From the NCBI RefSeq assembly GCF_011602485.2, contig NZ_CP050022.2:4608001-4672000 (forward strand): DNA of 64,000 nucleotides, in the 5' to 3' direction. This DNA comes from Bradyrhizobium sp. 1(2017). GTDB taxonomy: Bacteria; Pseudomonadota; Alphaproteobacteria; Rhizobiales; Xanthobacteraceae. Shown piece by piece: positions 46,133 through 54,840 of the stretch. A model generated the notes under the pieces. The model saw only the letters and a program-made list of their open reading frames with translations, made no database searches and had not been told where the DNA came from. The translations under genes and the position numbers were made by a program. How positions within the stretch are numbered: position 1 is the stretch's first letter; every line of letters starts with the position of its first letter.

Positions 46133-46535
46133 GGCTGGCGCGGGACGACCGACCGGGCGGGTCTGCGATTCAACCGCATTCGCGGCATACACCCTGCGCC
46201 TCGACAGCTTCGTTCTGCATCTGACTCCATTTCGTTCTCAAAGAACAAATCAGAGCCGCAAGAATCGGCTCGGACCAATTCCTACTGATTGGTTTATTCG
46301 CCCGAATGCCTGGCGCGTGAACGAAGAAAGGCTCGGGCAAAACGCGTGCGGGAGCGCGAACGCGCGTCTGCGATCTGGAAAGGCAATTGAAAGAGCGATG
46401 CAGGCACCCAGATTCGTCATTGCGAGCGCAGCGAAGCAATCTAGAACCTCGCCGCGGAAAGACTCTGGATTGCTTCGCTGCGCTCGCAATGACGACGTGA
46501 GCGTGCCCGACGCCCTCCTCCGCGCGCCCGACCGC
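46133..46535. other. 403-base gap with a repeat, no gene
   Basis: No coding signal is recognised. The right part is occupied by a copy of the GTCATTGCGAGC repeat at 46415-46494. Confidence 0.5.
46415..46494. repeat. palindromic intergenic repeat, GTCATTGCGAGC family (copy 2)
   Basis: It begins CGTCATTGCGAGCGCAGCG and ends CTGCGCTCGCAATGACG, with GCAATCTAG/CTGGATTGC inside. It is the most symmetrical of the three copies. Confidence 0.85.
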
Positions 46536-47309
46536 CTACGCCGCCGCCTTCTGCCGCGCGACCAGCGCCTCGCCGAAGGCCTCGAACAGCTTGCGGTTGA
46601 TGGGATTGCGCTGCGGATCGTATTCGGCGTGCCATTGCACGCCGAGCGCGAAGGTCGGGGCTTCCGCGATGCGGATCGCCTCGATGGTGCCGTCCTCGGC
46701 GATGCCTTCGATCAGCACGCGCTTGCCGGGCTCCAAGATGCCCTGGCCATGCAACGAATTGACCCTGATCTTCTCGCAGCCAAGCAGCTGCGCGAACGCG
46801 CCGCCCGGCGTCAGGTCGACGTCGTGGCGGTCGGCGAACACCACGGTCGGATCGGGGTGGATCTCGCCGTTCTCGAGCCGGGGCATGCGGTGGTTCATGC
46901 GGCCGGGGATTTCGCGGATCTCGGGATGCAGCGAGCCGCCGAAGGCGACGTTCATCTCCTGAAGGCCACGGCAGATGCCGAACAGCGGGATGCCGCGGGC
47001 GACGCACGCCATTGAGAGCGCCAGCGCGACCTCGTCGCGGTGGATGTCGTAGGGCTCGTGCTTCTCGCAAGGATCGACGTTGAAACGGGTCGGATGCACG
47101 TTGGCCCGGGCGCCGGTGAGGATGACGCCGTCGACGGTGTCGAGCAGCGCCCCGATATCGGTGATGTCAGGCGAGCCCGCGAACATCACCGGCAAGCCGC
47201 CGGAGACCTCGGCCACGGCGCGCAGATTTCGCTCGCCGACCATCTGGACCTGAAATCGATTTTCGACGCGATGGGCATTCCCGATCACGCCGACGACCGG
47301 CTTTCTCAT
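46536..47309 (-). CDS. class I glutamine amidotransferase-like hydrolase (PuuD/peptidase C26)
   Basis: A 257-residue protein of the gamma-glutamyl-gamma-aminobutyrate hydrolase type. The nucleophile Cys lies in LFGICRGLQEMNVAFGG, and the catalytic His is in LGVQWHAEYDP. The ATG at 47309 gives the normal N-terminus (RKPVVGVIGNAHRVENRFQV). Members hydrolyse gamma-glutamyl amides made during putrescine use, or related compounds. No puu genes are nearby, so the substrate stays open. Confidence 0.9.
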   Translation of the reverse strand: MRKPVVGVIGNAHRVENRFQVQMVGERNLRAVAEVSGGLPVMFAGSPDITDIGALLDTVDGVILTGARANVHPTRFNVDPCEKHEPYDIHRDEVALALSMACVARGIPLFGICRGLQEMNVAFGGSLHPEIREIPGRMNHRMPRLENGEIHPDPTVVFADRHDVDLTPGGAFAQLLGCEKIRVNSLHGQGILEPGKRVLIEGIAEDGTIEAIRIAEAPTFALGVQWHAEYDPQRNPINRKLFEAFGEALVARQKAAA

Positions 47310-47401
47310 CTGTCGTTCCGCGCCTCCTGCGGTGAGAAGATTCTCCAAACATGCCCTTGGGGTGGAACAAATTCAACAGAAGGGAGCGCGGGACGGCAAT
47401 G

Positions 47402-48106
47402 CTATTTTCGCGCAAATGCCTCCCGGGCTTCCAACCCGGCCACCACGGGCAGGCCGGCGGCCTTCAGCGCGATTGCCGGCGCCTCGCCCGGCGAGGCCAG
47501 CCAGGGCAGCCTGGCCTCAAGTCCGCGCGTCACGGGCTCCCCGAGCGCGCCACCGAAATCGATCGGCCAGAACCCGTTGGGCACCACCTCGGCGCTGAGG
47601 CCGGCAATGGCGTAGCCGTCGCCCAGGACAGCTCCCGCATGGTCGCTGGCGACCAGGCGCGCGCTCTTGGGGTCCTTGAGATCGCCAAAGCTCACGAGCA
47701 CGGGGATCAGCTCGCCCTGCACCGGGACAATGCCGGTCTGCCGGCTAATGTCCTTGAACGACACGCGGCTGCCGCGGGCGGCGCCATAGGCCCGGAGCGC
47801 CACGTAGTTGATGTCGTCGAGGTCGAGCTTGGCGTCCTGCCGATGCGCCAGCAATGCGACGAGGTTCTTGCCCCGGCCGAGGTCGACGAGCACAGCCTCT
47901 CCGCGCATCGTGGTGCGGCCGCTGCGGTTATAGTTGCGATCGGGCACGACGGCGAGAATGCCCGACCCGGTCTTGATCCCGTCGGGCGTCGTGACCTCGA
48001 CCGTCAGGCGATATTTGTGGTCCGGCCGGTTGATCCGGATCTGGTCGCCGCCGACGAGCAAGGCCAGAAGCCCGAGCAGACCGGCCCATTTGCTGATGAA
48101 ACCCAA
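47402..48106 (-). CDS. exported or membrane-anchored protein, unknown function
   Basis: About 235 residues. No ATG is available at a sensible place. A TTG at 48106 follows GGTGGGGA and starts directly before a hydrophobic segment (ISKWAGLLGLLALLVGG), so I use it. The rest is beta-rich with a KYRLTVEVTTPDGIKTGSGI segment and no Cys pairs or catalytic motif. The protein looks periplasmic, tethered or secreted. It is divergent from the AI-2E-family gene. I do not recognise a family. Confidence 0.65.
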   Translation of the reverse strand: MGFISKWAGLLGLLALLVGGDQIRINRPDHKYRLTVEVTTPDGIKTGSGILAVVPDRNYNRSGRTTMRGEAVLVDLGRGKNLVALLAHRQDAKLDLDDINYVALRAYGAARGSRVSFKDISRQTGIVPVQGELIPVLVSFGDLKDPKSARLVASDHAGAVLGDGYAIAGLSAEVVPNGFWPIDFGGALGEPVTRGLEARLPWLASPGEAPAIALKAAGLPVVAGLEAREAFARK

Positions 48107-48194
48107 GCGTCCCCACCTCTTCTTTCTTCCCGCTGTGCACCGTTCGCGCGGCAGCGTCAAACCGGCGCATTGCCGCTCTTGATCGGAGGCGCGT

Positions 48195-49388
48195 TTGTCG
48201 AAAGAGTGCCCCGATTGCAGCCGCCAAAGGACGGGATCCGACGTGACCATTTCCAGAGATGAACGGCCCCGCTCCGAGCTCGCGCACGATCAGGCCTGGG
48301 CGATCGCGGTCGGGGGCATCGGGGTCGTGCTGTTCACGGCAATGCTGCTGTTCACCTTGTATTTTGCCGCGACCCTGCTGCTGATCTTCACCGGCATGCT
48401 GCTGGGCGTCGGCCTCAACGCGCTGACTGGCGCACTCGGCCGCCGCGTGCCCCTACCGCATCCGGTCCGGCTCGCGATCGTCTGCACCGCCCTCGCCCTG
48501 GTGCTCGCGGGCGTCGCCTATCTCGGCGGTGCCACCATCGCCGAGCAGGCTTCGCTGCTGAGCAAGACCATCAAGTCGCAGATCACCAACGTCCGCAGTT
48601 TCCTCGACAGCCACGGCGTCGACACCAGCTTCTTCGATCTCGGCAATGCTGCGCCCGAAGCATCGATCGATGCGCCGGCGAACCCGACGCCCTCACCGCC
48701 AGCGGCCTCGCACAGTCCATTGCCCAGCGCGGGCGCCCTCGCCTCCAGCGGCGGTGCCATCGTGAGCCAGACCTTCAAGCTGCTGCTCGGCACCATCCAC
48801 GGCGTCGGCAACATCTTCATCGTGCTGTTCCTGGGTCTCGCCTTCGCCGCCCAGCCGGGCGTCTACCATGACGGCCTGTTGTTCCTCGCGCCGGCCAGAC
48901 ATCGCACCCGCGTCAGGCTCATCATCGATCGCATCAGCGAAACGCTGGAGCGCTGGCTGATCGCGCAGATCACGGTCATGCTCGCGGTGGGCGCCGTGAC
49001 CTGGATCGGCCTCGCCGTCATCGGCATCCCCGGCGCGTTCATCCTGGGGATCCAGGCAGGCCTGCTCGCCTTCATCCCGACCGTCGGCGCCATCATTGCC
49101 GGCGTCATCGTGGTGCTGGCGAGCCTTGCTTCGGGCTGGATCGCGGCGCTGTCGGCCTTTCTCCTCTTCATGGGCGTCCACGCCATGGAGAGCTACGTGC
49201 TGACGCCGATCCTCCAGCGCCAGGCACTGGACATCCCGCCAGCCACACTGTTCGCGTTCCAGATCCTGCTCGGGGTCGTGTTCGGCATCTGGGGCCTTGC
49301 GCTGGCGCTGCCACTGGTCGCCATCGCCAAGGTCGTCATCGACCACTTCAAGACGTATGAAGCCCCGGCCCTCGCGGAAGCGGCGTGA
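48195..49388 (+). CDS. AI-2E family (PerM-type) membrane transporter
   Basis: A 397-residue integral membrane protein. The TTG at 48195 follows GGAGG at 5 bases. GTG 48243 is an alternative. It has about seven membrane helices: two at the N-terminus, a soluble insertion (about residues 125-190, Pro/Ser-rich in the middle), then the signature region with LLAFIPTVGAIIAGVIVVLA and ALALPLVAIAKVVIDH near the end. The family includes TqsA (autoinducer-2 export) and sodium/proton antiporters. Which activity applies is not known. Confidence 0.88.
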   Translation: MSKECPDCSRQRTGSDVTISRDERPRSELAHDQAWAIAVGGIGVVLFTAMLLFTLYFAATLLLIFTGMLLGVGLNALTGALGRRVPLPHPVRLAIVCTALALVLAGVAYLGGATIAEQASLLSKTIKSQITNVRSFLDSHGVDTSFFDLGNAAPEASIDAPANPTPSPPAASHSPLPSAGALASSGGAIVSQTFKLLLGTIHGVGNIFIVLFLGLAFAAQPGVYHDGLLFLAPARHRTRVRLIIDRISETLERWLIAQITVMLAVGAVTWIGLAVIGIPGAFILGIQAGLLAFIPTVGAIIAGVIVVLASLASGWIAALSAFLLFMGVHAMESYVLTPILQRQALDIPPATLFAFQILLGVVFGIWGLALALPLVAIAKVVIDHFKTYEAPALAEAA

Positions 49389-49394
49389 GCCGGC

Positions 49395-49691
49395 TCAGGT
49401 CGTCAGCACGGTCTCGGTGTGCTCGACCTCCGGAGGCGCGGCAAAATACTGGCCGACGAGGCCGCGCCATTCGGTGAAGTTCTCGGAACCGCGGAAATCG
49501 ACCGTGTGGTTTTCCAGCGTCGCCCACTTCACCATCAGCCGGTAGCGCTGCGGCTTCTCGATCGACTTGTGCAGCTCGAAGCCATGAAAGCCCTTGGCGC
49601 GGCCGAAGGCAGCCTTGGCCTTGGTGACGGCGGCCTCGAAGTCCTTCTCGCTGCCCGGCTTGACGTCGATTTGCGCGATCTCGGTGATCAT
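49395..49691 (-). CDS. antibiotic biosynthesis monooxygenase (ABM)-domain protein
   Basis: A 98-residue ferredoxin-like ABM protein: ITEIAQIDVKPGSEKDFEAA at the start, RAKGFHGFELHKSIEKPQRY in the middle and FTEWRGLVGQYFAAPPEVEH near the end. Members are small dimeric proteins. Some are monooxygenases or heme-degrading enzymes, many have no known substrate. It is a single gene convergent with the AI-2E-family gene, 6 bases apart. Confidence 0.85.
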   Translation of the reverse strand: MITEIAQIDVKPGSEKDFEAAVTKAKAAFGRAKGFHGFELHKSIEKPQRYRLMVKWATLENHTVDFRGSENFTEWRGLVGQYFAAPPEVEHTETVLTT

Positions 49692-49740
49692 CGGTTTCCA
49701 CCCGTTTTTGTTGGGTGGGCGTATCTACCGCAGCCGGCGC

Positions 49741-49767
49741 AAAAGAAGAAGGCGCCGAAACGGCGCC
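49741..49767 (-). terminator. Rho-independent terminator for the small membrane gene
   Basis: The minus strand shows a GGCGCCG-TTT-CGGCGCC stem-loop followed by TTCTTCTTTT, 26 bases beyond the stop codon of the gene at 49793-50029. Confidence 0.75.
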
Positions 49768-49792
49768 GGGCTGGCCGAAAAACGCAGATCAC

Positions 49793-50029
49793 TCAGGCGA
49801 GCAGCAGGGCGGTGCCCGCCACGATCAACGCGCAACCGACGAACATCACGAACGGCCAATAGCTGCGGCCCTGCGTGTAGCGACCCTGGGCGCGGCGTTG
49901 CGTGATCAGCGCCGTCTCGTATTCGTCCGCGGTCGAGAACAGGCAGGCGAAACCGCCGCGGGTCGAGGCCGCAGCGGCTTCGAGTGACATCAGGGCGGCT
50001 TGCGGGTCCGGTCGAGGGATCGATTCCAT
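49793..50029 (-). CDS. small membrane protein, unknown function
   Basis: A 78-residue protein. The N-terminal half is soluble and charged (EAAAASTRGGFACLFSTADE), and the C-terminus is a single membrane helix (WPFVMFVGCALIVAGTALLL). It is probably a tail-anchored inner-membrane protein. It lies 57 bases from the end of the diguanylate cyclase gene on the same strand. Function unknown. Confidence 0.65.
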   Translation of the reverse strand: MESIPRPDPQAALMSLEAAAASTRGGFACLFSTADEYETALITQRRAQGRYTQGRSYWPFVMFVGCALIVAGTALLLA

Positions 50030-50086
50030 GACCGTGAAGGTAGGGATCGAATGGTAAACACAAGATTACCGCAACGCCGCCTTGCT

Positions 50087-51307
50087 TCACGCCGTGGCGG
50101 GACGCACCTGCGGCGCACCGGGACGGGCAGCGCTCTGACGGCGCCAGTTCTCCAGCGACAGCGGCAGCTCTTCCGCCGCCTCGACGCGGTTGCGGCCGCC
50201 GCGCTTGGCCTGGTAGAGCGCGGTGTCGGCCGAAGCCAGGAGCACCTCGAGCTCGGTGCCGGCCGGACCGCCGGCGACGCCGATGCTCACGGTGGTGTCG
50301 ACCGGGCCCTCGTCGACCACGACGCCGGATGTCTCGAACGCCTCGCGCACGCGCTCGGCGACCAGCACGCCCTCCTCCAGCGAACACGGCAGCAGCGCGG
50401 CAAATTCCTCGCCGCCGATGCGGCCCGACAGATCGGTGATGCGCAGATTGTTGACGACGACCGTGGAGAACAGCTTCAGCATCTCGTCGCCGGCGGGATG
50501 ACCGAACCGGTCGTTGATCGACTTGAAGTGGTCGATGTCGAAGATCATCACGGTCACGGGCCGGCCGGCCTTTGCCTCGCGCTCGATCACGCGCGAGCAG
50601 GCTTCGGAGAAACCGCGCCGGTTGAGCATGCCGGTCAGGGGATCGGTCGATGCCGCCGTGCGGTGCGCGGTCACCGTGCGCTCGGACACCAACATGAAGA
50701 TCACGAACACGGTGCCGACGGCATAGAGGATGAGCTCGACTGCGAACACCGTGACCCAGATGCTTGACGAGAAGCCGGCATCGTGCGGGCGCAGGAAGCT
50801 GCCGAGCACGATCGGCAGCATCAGCACGCAGCCGTGCATCACCGGCATCACCAAGGCCGGCCAGCGTCGTTGCAGGCTCTTGCGCCGTTCGGTCCAGAGC
50901 TCGCTGGCGGTCAGCGCCGCATAGACCGAGACGATGCCGGCGCCGACGATCATCCGCAGCATGGATGCCGCGGGATCGAGCAGCGTGACGGCGGCGACCC
51001 AGGCGAGCGCGCCGAGCACGAGACCCGGCCAGTTCGGCTTGCGGCCGTGGAAGACGCGCGCCGCATTCCACACCATGCCGCAGGCGACGAAGCCGACGGC
51101 ATTTAACGCCAGATAAAGATGCGGTCCGAGCTTGTCGCCGGCCGCAGTCCATAGCGCGACGGAGGCGGCACCGAGGAGATAGGCGGTGCCCCACCATTTC
51201 AGCGCAGGACTGTCCTCCTGCCTGCCGAAAAACACCATCATGGCGCCGAGCAATGCGGCGACCATGGTGGCAACCAAATAGAGCGTGATGCTATCGAGCG
51301 ACATCAT
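50087..51307 (-). CDS. membrane-bound diguanylate cyclase (GGDEF)
   Basis: A 405-residue protein. Six membrane helices cover roughly residues 7-205 and form a sensor without a known ligand-binding motif. The GGDEF domain follows with GGEEF at 298-302 (active type). An RxxD inhibitory site (RITD, 289-292) stands the usual five residues before it, so product inhibition by cyclic di-GMP is expected. The ATG at 51307 follows AGGGGG. It makes cyclic di-GMP, the messenger that controls motility and exopolysaccharide. Confidence 0.93.
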   Translation of the reverse strand: MMSLDSITLYLVATMVAALLGAMMVFFGRQEDSPALKWWGTAYLLGAASVALWTAAGDKLGPHLYLALNAVGFVACGMVWNAARVFHGRKPNWPGLVLGALAWVAAVTLLDPAASMLRMIVGAGIVSVYAALTASELWTERRKSLQRRWPALVMPVMHGCVLMLPIVLGSFLRPHDAGFSSSIWVTVFAVELILYAVGTVFVIFMLVSERTVTAHRTAASTDPLTGMLNRRGFSEACSRVIEREAKAGRPVTVMIFDIDHFKSINDRFGHPAGDEMLKLFSTVVVNNLRITDLSGRIGGEEFAALLPCSLEEGVLVAERVREAFETSGVVVDEGPVDTTVSIGVAGGPAGTELEVLLASADTALYQAKRGGRNRVEAAEELPLSLENWRRQSAARPGAPQVRPATA

Positions 51308-51464
51308 GTCGGCCCCCTTTAGAACATAGCAGTTACGCGATCGGCCCCGCCGATTTGCGCGCCCTTCCAAAGGCGACGCTATGTCCCGCGGGTTCCATTC
51401 AGGTTGTTGCGGGTGGCCAAGTTTTCGGGAAACACGCCATCAATTTGCGTACAAACGAACAACA

Positions 51465-51492
51465 AAAAGGGCGCTGAAAACAGCGCCCTTTT
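51465..51492 (-). terminator. terminator of the rplM-rpsI operon
   Basis: A perfect 12-bp stem AAAAGGGCGCTG / CAGCGCCCTTTT with an AAAA loop lies 45 bases after the rpsI stop. Confidence 0.9.
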
Positions 51493-51536
51493 GCATCTCA
51501 TTGAAGCCGCTTTCGCGGCGAATGTGACCGAAGCGA

Positions 51537-52016
51537 TTAACGCTTCGAGAACTGGAAGGACCGGCGGGCCTTGGCCTTGCCGTACTTCTTGCGCTCGACC
51601 ACGCGCGAGTCGCGGGTGAGGAAGCCGCCCTTCTTCAGCACGGAGCGCAGCTCCGGCTCGAAGTAAGTGAGCGCCTTGGAGATGCCGTGACGGACGGCGC
51701 CGGCCTGGCCGGACAGACCGCCGCCGGCGACGGTGCAGATCACGTCGTACTGGCCCGAACGCGCGGCCACCGAGAACGGCTGCTCGATCATCATGCGCAG
51801 CACGGGACGCGCGAAATAGACCTCGACCTCACGCGAGTTGACCGTGACCTTGCCGGCGCCCGGCTTGATCCACACGCGGGCGACGGCGTCCTTACGCTTG
51901 CCGGTGGCGTAAGCGCGGTTGAACTTGTCGACCTTCTTCTCATGCTTGGGCGCGTCGGGCGCGGCCGCCGTCTTGAGCTGCGAGAGCTGGTCGAGCGACT
52001 GGATGGATTCGGCCAT
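51537..52016 (-). CDS. rpsI: 30S ribosomal protein S9
   Basis: A 159-residue S9. The N-terminus has a short extension typical of alphaproteobacteria (about 30 residues before [14 protein letters not shown]). The RNA-binding part has [19 protein letters not shown], and the C-terminus [16 protein letters not shown] reaches the P-site tRNA. It is the second gene of the rplM-rpsI operon, one base after the rplM stop. Confidence 0.97.
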   Translation of the reverse strand: MAESIQSLDQLSQLKTAAAPDAPKHEKKVDKFNRAYATGKRKDAVARVWIKPGAGKVTVNSREVEVYFARPVLRMMIEQPFSVAARSGQYDVICTVAGGGLSGQAGAVRHGISKALTYFEPELRSVLKKGGFLTRDSRVVERKKYGKAKARRSFQFSKR

Positions 52017-52017
52017 G

Positions 52018-52482
52018 TTATGCGGCCCTCGTGTTCTTGCGGTTCAACTTGGCGATGTCGATCTTCTCGGGCTGCTGCGCCTCGTGCGGGTGATCGGCGC
52101 CGCCATAGACACGGAGGTTACCCATCTGCACGCGACCGAGCGGACCGCGCGGGATCATACGCTCGACGGCCTTCTCGAGCACGCGCTCGGGATGCTTGCC
52201 CTCGAGGATCTGGCGCGCGGTGCGCTCCTTGACGTGGCCGACATAGCCGGTGTGCTTGTAGTAGGTCTTCTGCTCGCGCTTGCGACCGGTGAGGACCGCA
52301 TGCTGCGCGTTGATGATGATGATGTTGTCGCCGCAATCGACGTGCGGGGTGTAGGTCGGGAGGTGCTTGCCGCGCAGCCGCATGGCAACGATGGTGGCGA
52401 GACGGCCGACGACCAGACCCTTGGCGTCGATCAGCACCCACTTCTTCGTCACCTCGGCCGGCTTTGCCGAAAAGGTTTTCAT
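52018..52482 (-). CDS. rplM: 50S ribosomal protein L13
   Basis: A 154-residue L13. Motifs include [20 protein letters not shown], the [20 protein letters not shown] segment and [13 protein letters not shown]. The ATG at 52482 starts [15 protein letters not shown]. It is the first gene of the conserved rplM-rpsI pair. Confidence 0.97.
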   Translation of the reverse strand: MKTFSAKPAEVTKKWVLIDAKGLVVGRLATIVAMRLRGKHLPTYTPHVDCGDNIIIINAQHAVLTGRKREQKTYYKHTGYVGHVKERTARQILEGKHPERVLEKAVERMIPRGPLGRVQMGNLRVYGGADHPHEAQQPEKIDIAKLNRKNTRAA

Positions 52483-52637
52483 GTCAGAATTTCCGTGAGG
52501 GAGACATCGGCGCGAACACCGCACCGGACTGCGCGGGTTCTAGAGAAGAGAGGCGCAACGGTCAATGCCCGCAGATGGAAAATATTCCCGTAATATCATG
52601 CACTTAAAAATATGGTATCAAGATACCCGCAAAAACA

Positions 52638-53066
52638 TCAAACATTTGGAATGGAATAGGTCGAGGTGACATGCGCGATCGGATCGGGCGAGCTTCCGGA
52701 CAGCAGCTTCACCTCCCCGACCGCCAGGCGCTTGCCGAGCTTGAGCAGCCGGGCTTCCGCCAGCACGTCCTGCCCGGGCTGGCCCTTGCGCAGGAAATTG
52801 ATGTTGAGATTTGTGGTGACCGCGAGCCCGATCGGCCCGATCGCCGACAACAGGACCACGTACATCGCGAAATCGGCGAGCGCCATCAGCGTCGGGCCGG
52901 ACACGGTTCCGCCCGGCCGCAGCATCCTTTCGCTATAGCGCTGCCGCAGGAGGCAGGTCTGGCCGTCGGCGCTTTCGATCGTGATGTCATCGCCGCTGAA
53001 GGCCTGGGGAAACTCGTGACGGAGAAACTGCTCGAGCTCCGCCACGCTCATTTTCGCTAACGCCAT
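52638..53066 (-). CDS. PaaI-family hotdog-fold thioesterase
   Basis: A 142-residue hotdog thioesterase. Family marks are RPGGTVSGPTLMALADFAMY (the region of the catalytic acidic residue on the long helix) and LAVTTNLNINFLRKGQPGQD. I chose ATG 53066, with GAGG 6 bases upstream. It hydrolyses acyl-CoA thioesters, probably as a CoA-recycling enzyme. It is divergent from a crotonase-like gene, so both may act on acyl-CoAs. Confidence 0.88.
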   Translation of the reverse strand: MALAKMSVAELEQFLRHEFPQAFSGDDITIESADGQTCLLRQRYSERMLRPGGTVSGPTLMALADFAMYVVLLSAIGPIGLAVTTNLNINFLRKGQPGQDVLAEARLLKLGKRLAVGEVKLLSGSSPDPIAHVTSTYSIPNV

Positions 53067-53153
53067 GCTCCGCCTCACCCTCGCTTCACGTCCTCTGTTA
53101 CATTAAGTTATCTGCGTCATCCAAATGCAATGATCCAGACGGAAACGCTTCCA

Positions 53154-53978
53154 ATGTCCGCCCAGGCCGCCCGCGCCCCCTCCCCGCAACCGCCGATCCT
53201 GCTGCGCGAGACCGCAGGCCCGATTGCGATCCTGACCCTCAACCGCCCGGCCGCGCGCAACAGCCTCTCGGAGGCGATGATCGCAAGCCTGCATGCCGAA
53301 CTCGACGCGATCCGCGACGACAAGGCGGTCCGCGGCGTCGTGATCGCGGCCAACGGTCCCGCCTTCTCGGCCGGCCACGACATGAAGGAGCTGACCGCGC
53401 GCCGCGCCGACCCCGATCGCGGCCGCGCGTTCTTCGCAGGGATGATGAATGCCTGCAGCGCGATGATGCAGGCGATCGTGCACCTGCCCAAGCCCGTGGT
53501 CGCATCCGTGCAAGGCATTGCGACCGCAGCGGGCTGCCAGCTCGTGGCAAGCTGCGATCTGGCGATCGCCTCGGAGGCGGCGAGCTTCGCCACGCCCGGC
53601 GTCGACATCGGCCTGTTCTGCTCGACCCCGATGGTGGCGCTGTCGCGCAACGTGCCGCGCAAGCAGGCCATGGAAATGCTGCTCACGGGCGAGCCGATCC
53701 CGGCCGCCCGCGCCCGCGAGATCGGGCTCATCAATCGCGTCGTCCCCGCCGGGACCGAGCGCGCCGCCGCAATTGCGCTGGCGGAAAAGGTCGCGCTGAA
53801 ATCCGCCTACACCGTCAAGCTCGGCAAGGAGGCGTTCTACCGCCAGGCCGAGATGAGCCTTGCAGACGCCTATCGCTATGCGACAGAGGTGATGACCGAG
53901 AACATGATGGCTCGCGACGCCGAAGAAGGCATCGGCGCCTTCATCGAGAAGCGCACGCCGACATGGCGGGATGAGTGA
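53154..53978 (+). CDS. enoyl-CoA hydratase-like protein without the catalytic glutamates
   Basis: A 274-residue crotonase-fold protein, similar in plan to mammalian ECHDC3. The oxyanion-hole region is present (FSAGHDMKEL). The first catalytic Glu is Gln in GIATAAGCQLVASCDLAIAS and the second position (PE) is Pro-Gly in FATPGVDIGLF. It is therefore unlikely to be an ordinary hydratase. It could be an isomerase, a hydrolase or a binding protein for acyl-CoA. The start is either ATG 53130 or ATG 53154. The second has a weak GGAAACG site. Confidence 0.88.
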   Translation: MSAQAARAPSPQPPILLRETAGPIAILTLNRPAARNSLSEAMIASLHAELDAIRDDKAVRGVVIAANGPAFSAGHDMKELTARRADPDRGRAFFAGMMNACSAMMQAIVHLPKPVVASVQGIATAAGCQLVASCDLAIASEAASFATPGVDIGLFCSTPMVALSRNVPRKQAMEMLLTGEPIPAARAREIGLINRVVPAGTERAAAIALAEKVALKSAYTVKLGKEAFYRQAEMSLADAYRYATEVMTENMMARDAEEGIGAFIEKRTPTWRDE

Positions 53979-53982
53979 AATT

Positions 53983-54100
53983 CGTCATTGCGAGCCAATG
54001 GGTCCGCGCGAAGCGCGGCCCGACGGGCTCGTGAAGCAATCCACGAATCCCTTCGCGGAAACGGACTGGATCGCTTGGTCGCTTCGCTCCTCGCAATAAC
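53983..54100. repeat. palindromic intergenic repeat, GTCATTGCGAGC family (copy 3)
   Basis: It begins CGTCATTGCGAGCC and ends CTTCGCTCCTCGCAATAAC. It carries an extra insert with GCGCGAAGCGCGGCC in the left arm. It lies between the crotonase-like and CoA-binding genes. Confidence 0.8.
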
Positions 54101-54118
54101 AAGGAAAAAGAACGACAA

Positions 54119-54703
54119 ATGAACCACGACGCCTATCCCGACAATTACATCCGCGGCATCCTCAACAGCGTGAAGTCGATCGCGATGGTCGGCGCCTCGC
54201 CGGTCAATGTGCGGCCGAGCTATTTCGCGTTCAAATATCTGGCGCAGCGCGGCTACGACATGATCCCGGTCAATCCCGGCCATGTCGGCAAGGAGCTGCT
54301 GGGAAAGCCTTTCGTCGCCTCGCTCTCCGACATCGGCCGTCCCATCGACATGATCGACATCTTCCGCAATTCCAGTCACATCATGCCCGTGGTCGAGGAG
54401 GCGCTGACGCTCGACCCGCTGCCGAAGGTGATCTGGATGCAGCTTGGCGGGCGTGACGATGTGGCGGCCGCGAAAGCCGAATCGGTCGGCATCAAGGTGG
54501 TGATGAACCGCTGTCCCAAGATCGAATACGGCCGCCTGTCGTCCGAGATCTCCTGGATGGGCGTGAATTCGCGCACGCTCAGCTCCAAGCGGGCTCCTGC
54601 GCCGACGCAGGGCATGCGTCTATCCCTCAATCGGATGAGCGTCGGCGGCGGCGACACGGCCGCCTCCGATCGCGCCGCCAAAAACAAGACCGAGCAAGGC
54701 TGA
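54119..54703 (+). CDS. CoA-binding domain protein (YccU type)
   Basis: A 194-residue protein with a Rossmann-type CoA-binding domain: VKSIAMVGASPVNVRPSYFA near the N-terminus, YDMIPVNPGHVGKELLG, and later VIWMQLGGRDDVAAAKAESV with MNRCPKIEYGRL near the end. The last 45 residues are basic and Ser-rich. Single-domain members are of unknown function. The start has AAGGAAAAAG upstream. The downstream neighbour is the O-acetylhomoserine sulfhydrylase gene, a frequent pairing in alphaproteobacteria to my knowledge. Confidence 0.88.
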   Translation: MNHDAYPDNYIRGILNSVKSIAMVGASPVNVRPSYFAFKYLAQRGYDMIPVNPGHVGKELLGKPFVASLSDIGRPIDMIDIFRNSSHIMPVVEEALTLDPLPKVIWMQLGGRDDVAAAKAESVGIKVVMNRCPKIEYGRLSSEISWMGVNSRTLSSKRAPAPTQGMRLSLNRMSVGGGDTAASDRAAKNKTEQG

Positions 54704-54840
54704 CGCGATCGCGAAGGATTCATTTCGTCATCGCGACAATGCGTAGCACGATCGTTTCGATGTGAAGCGGCGGCTTGACGGCGGGCACCACGCCGATCAG
54801 CATGCCGCGCGATTTCAGACCAAGAGAACAGGACGCCTCA

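Noticed and set aside
54704..54840. Possible SAM riboswitch before metY
   Set aside because: The leader is short and I could not match the conserved pseudoknot and loop bases of SAM-II or other SAM classes. A covariance-model search would decide.
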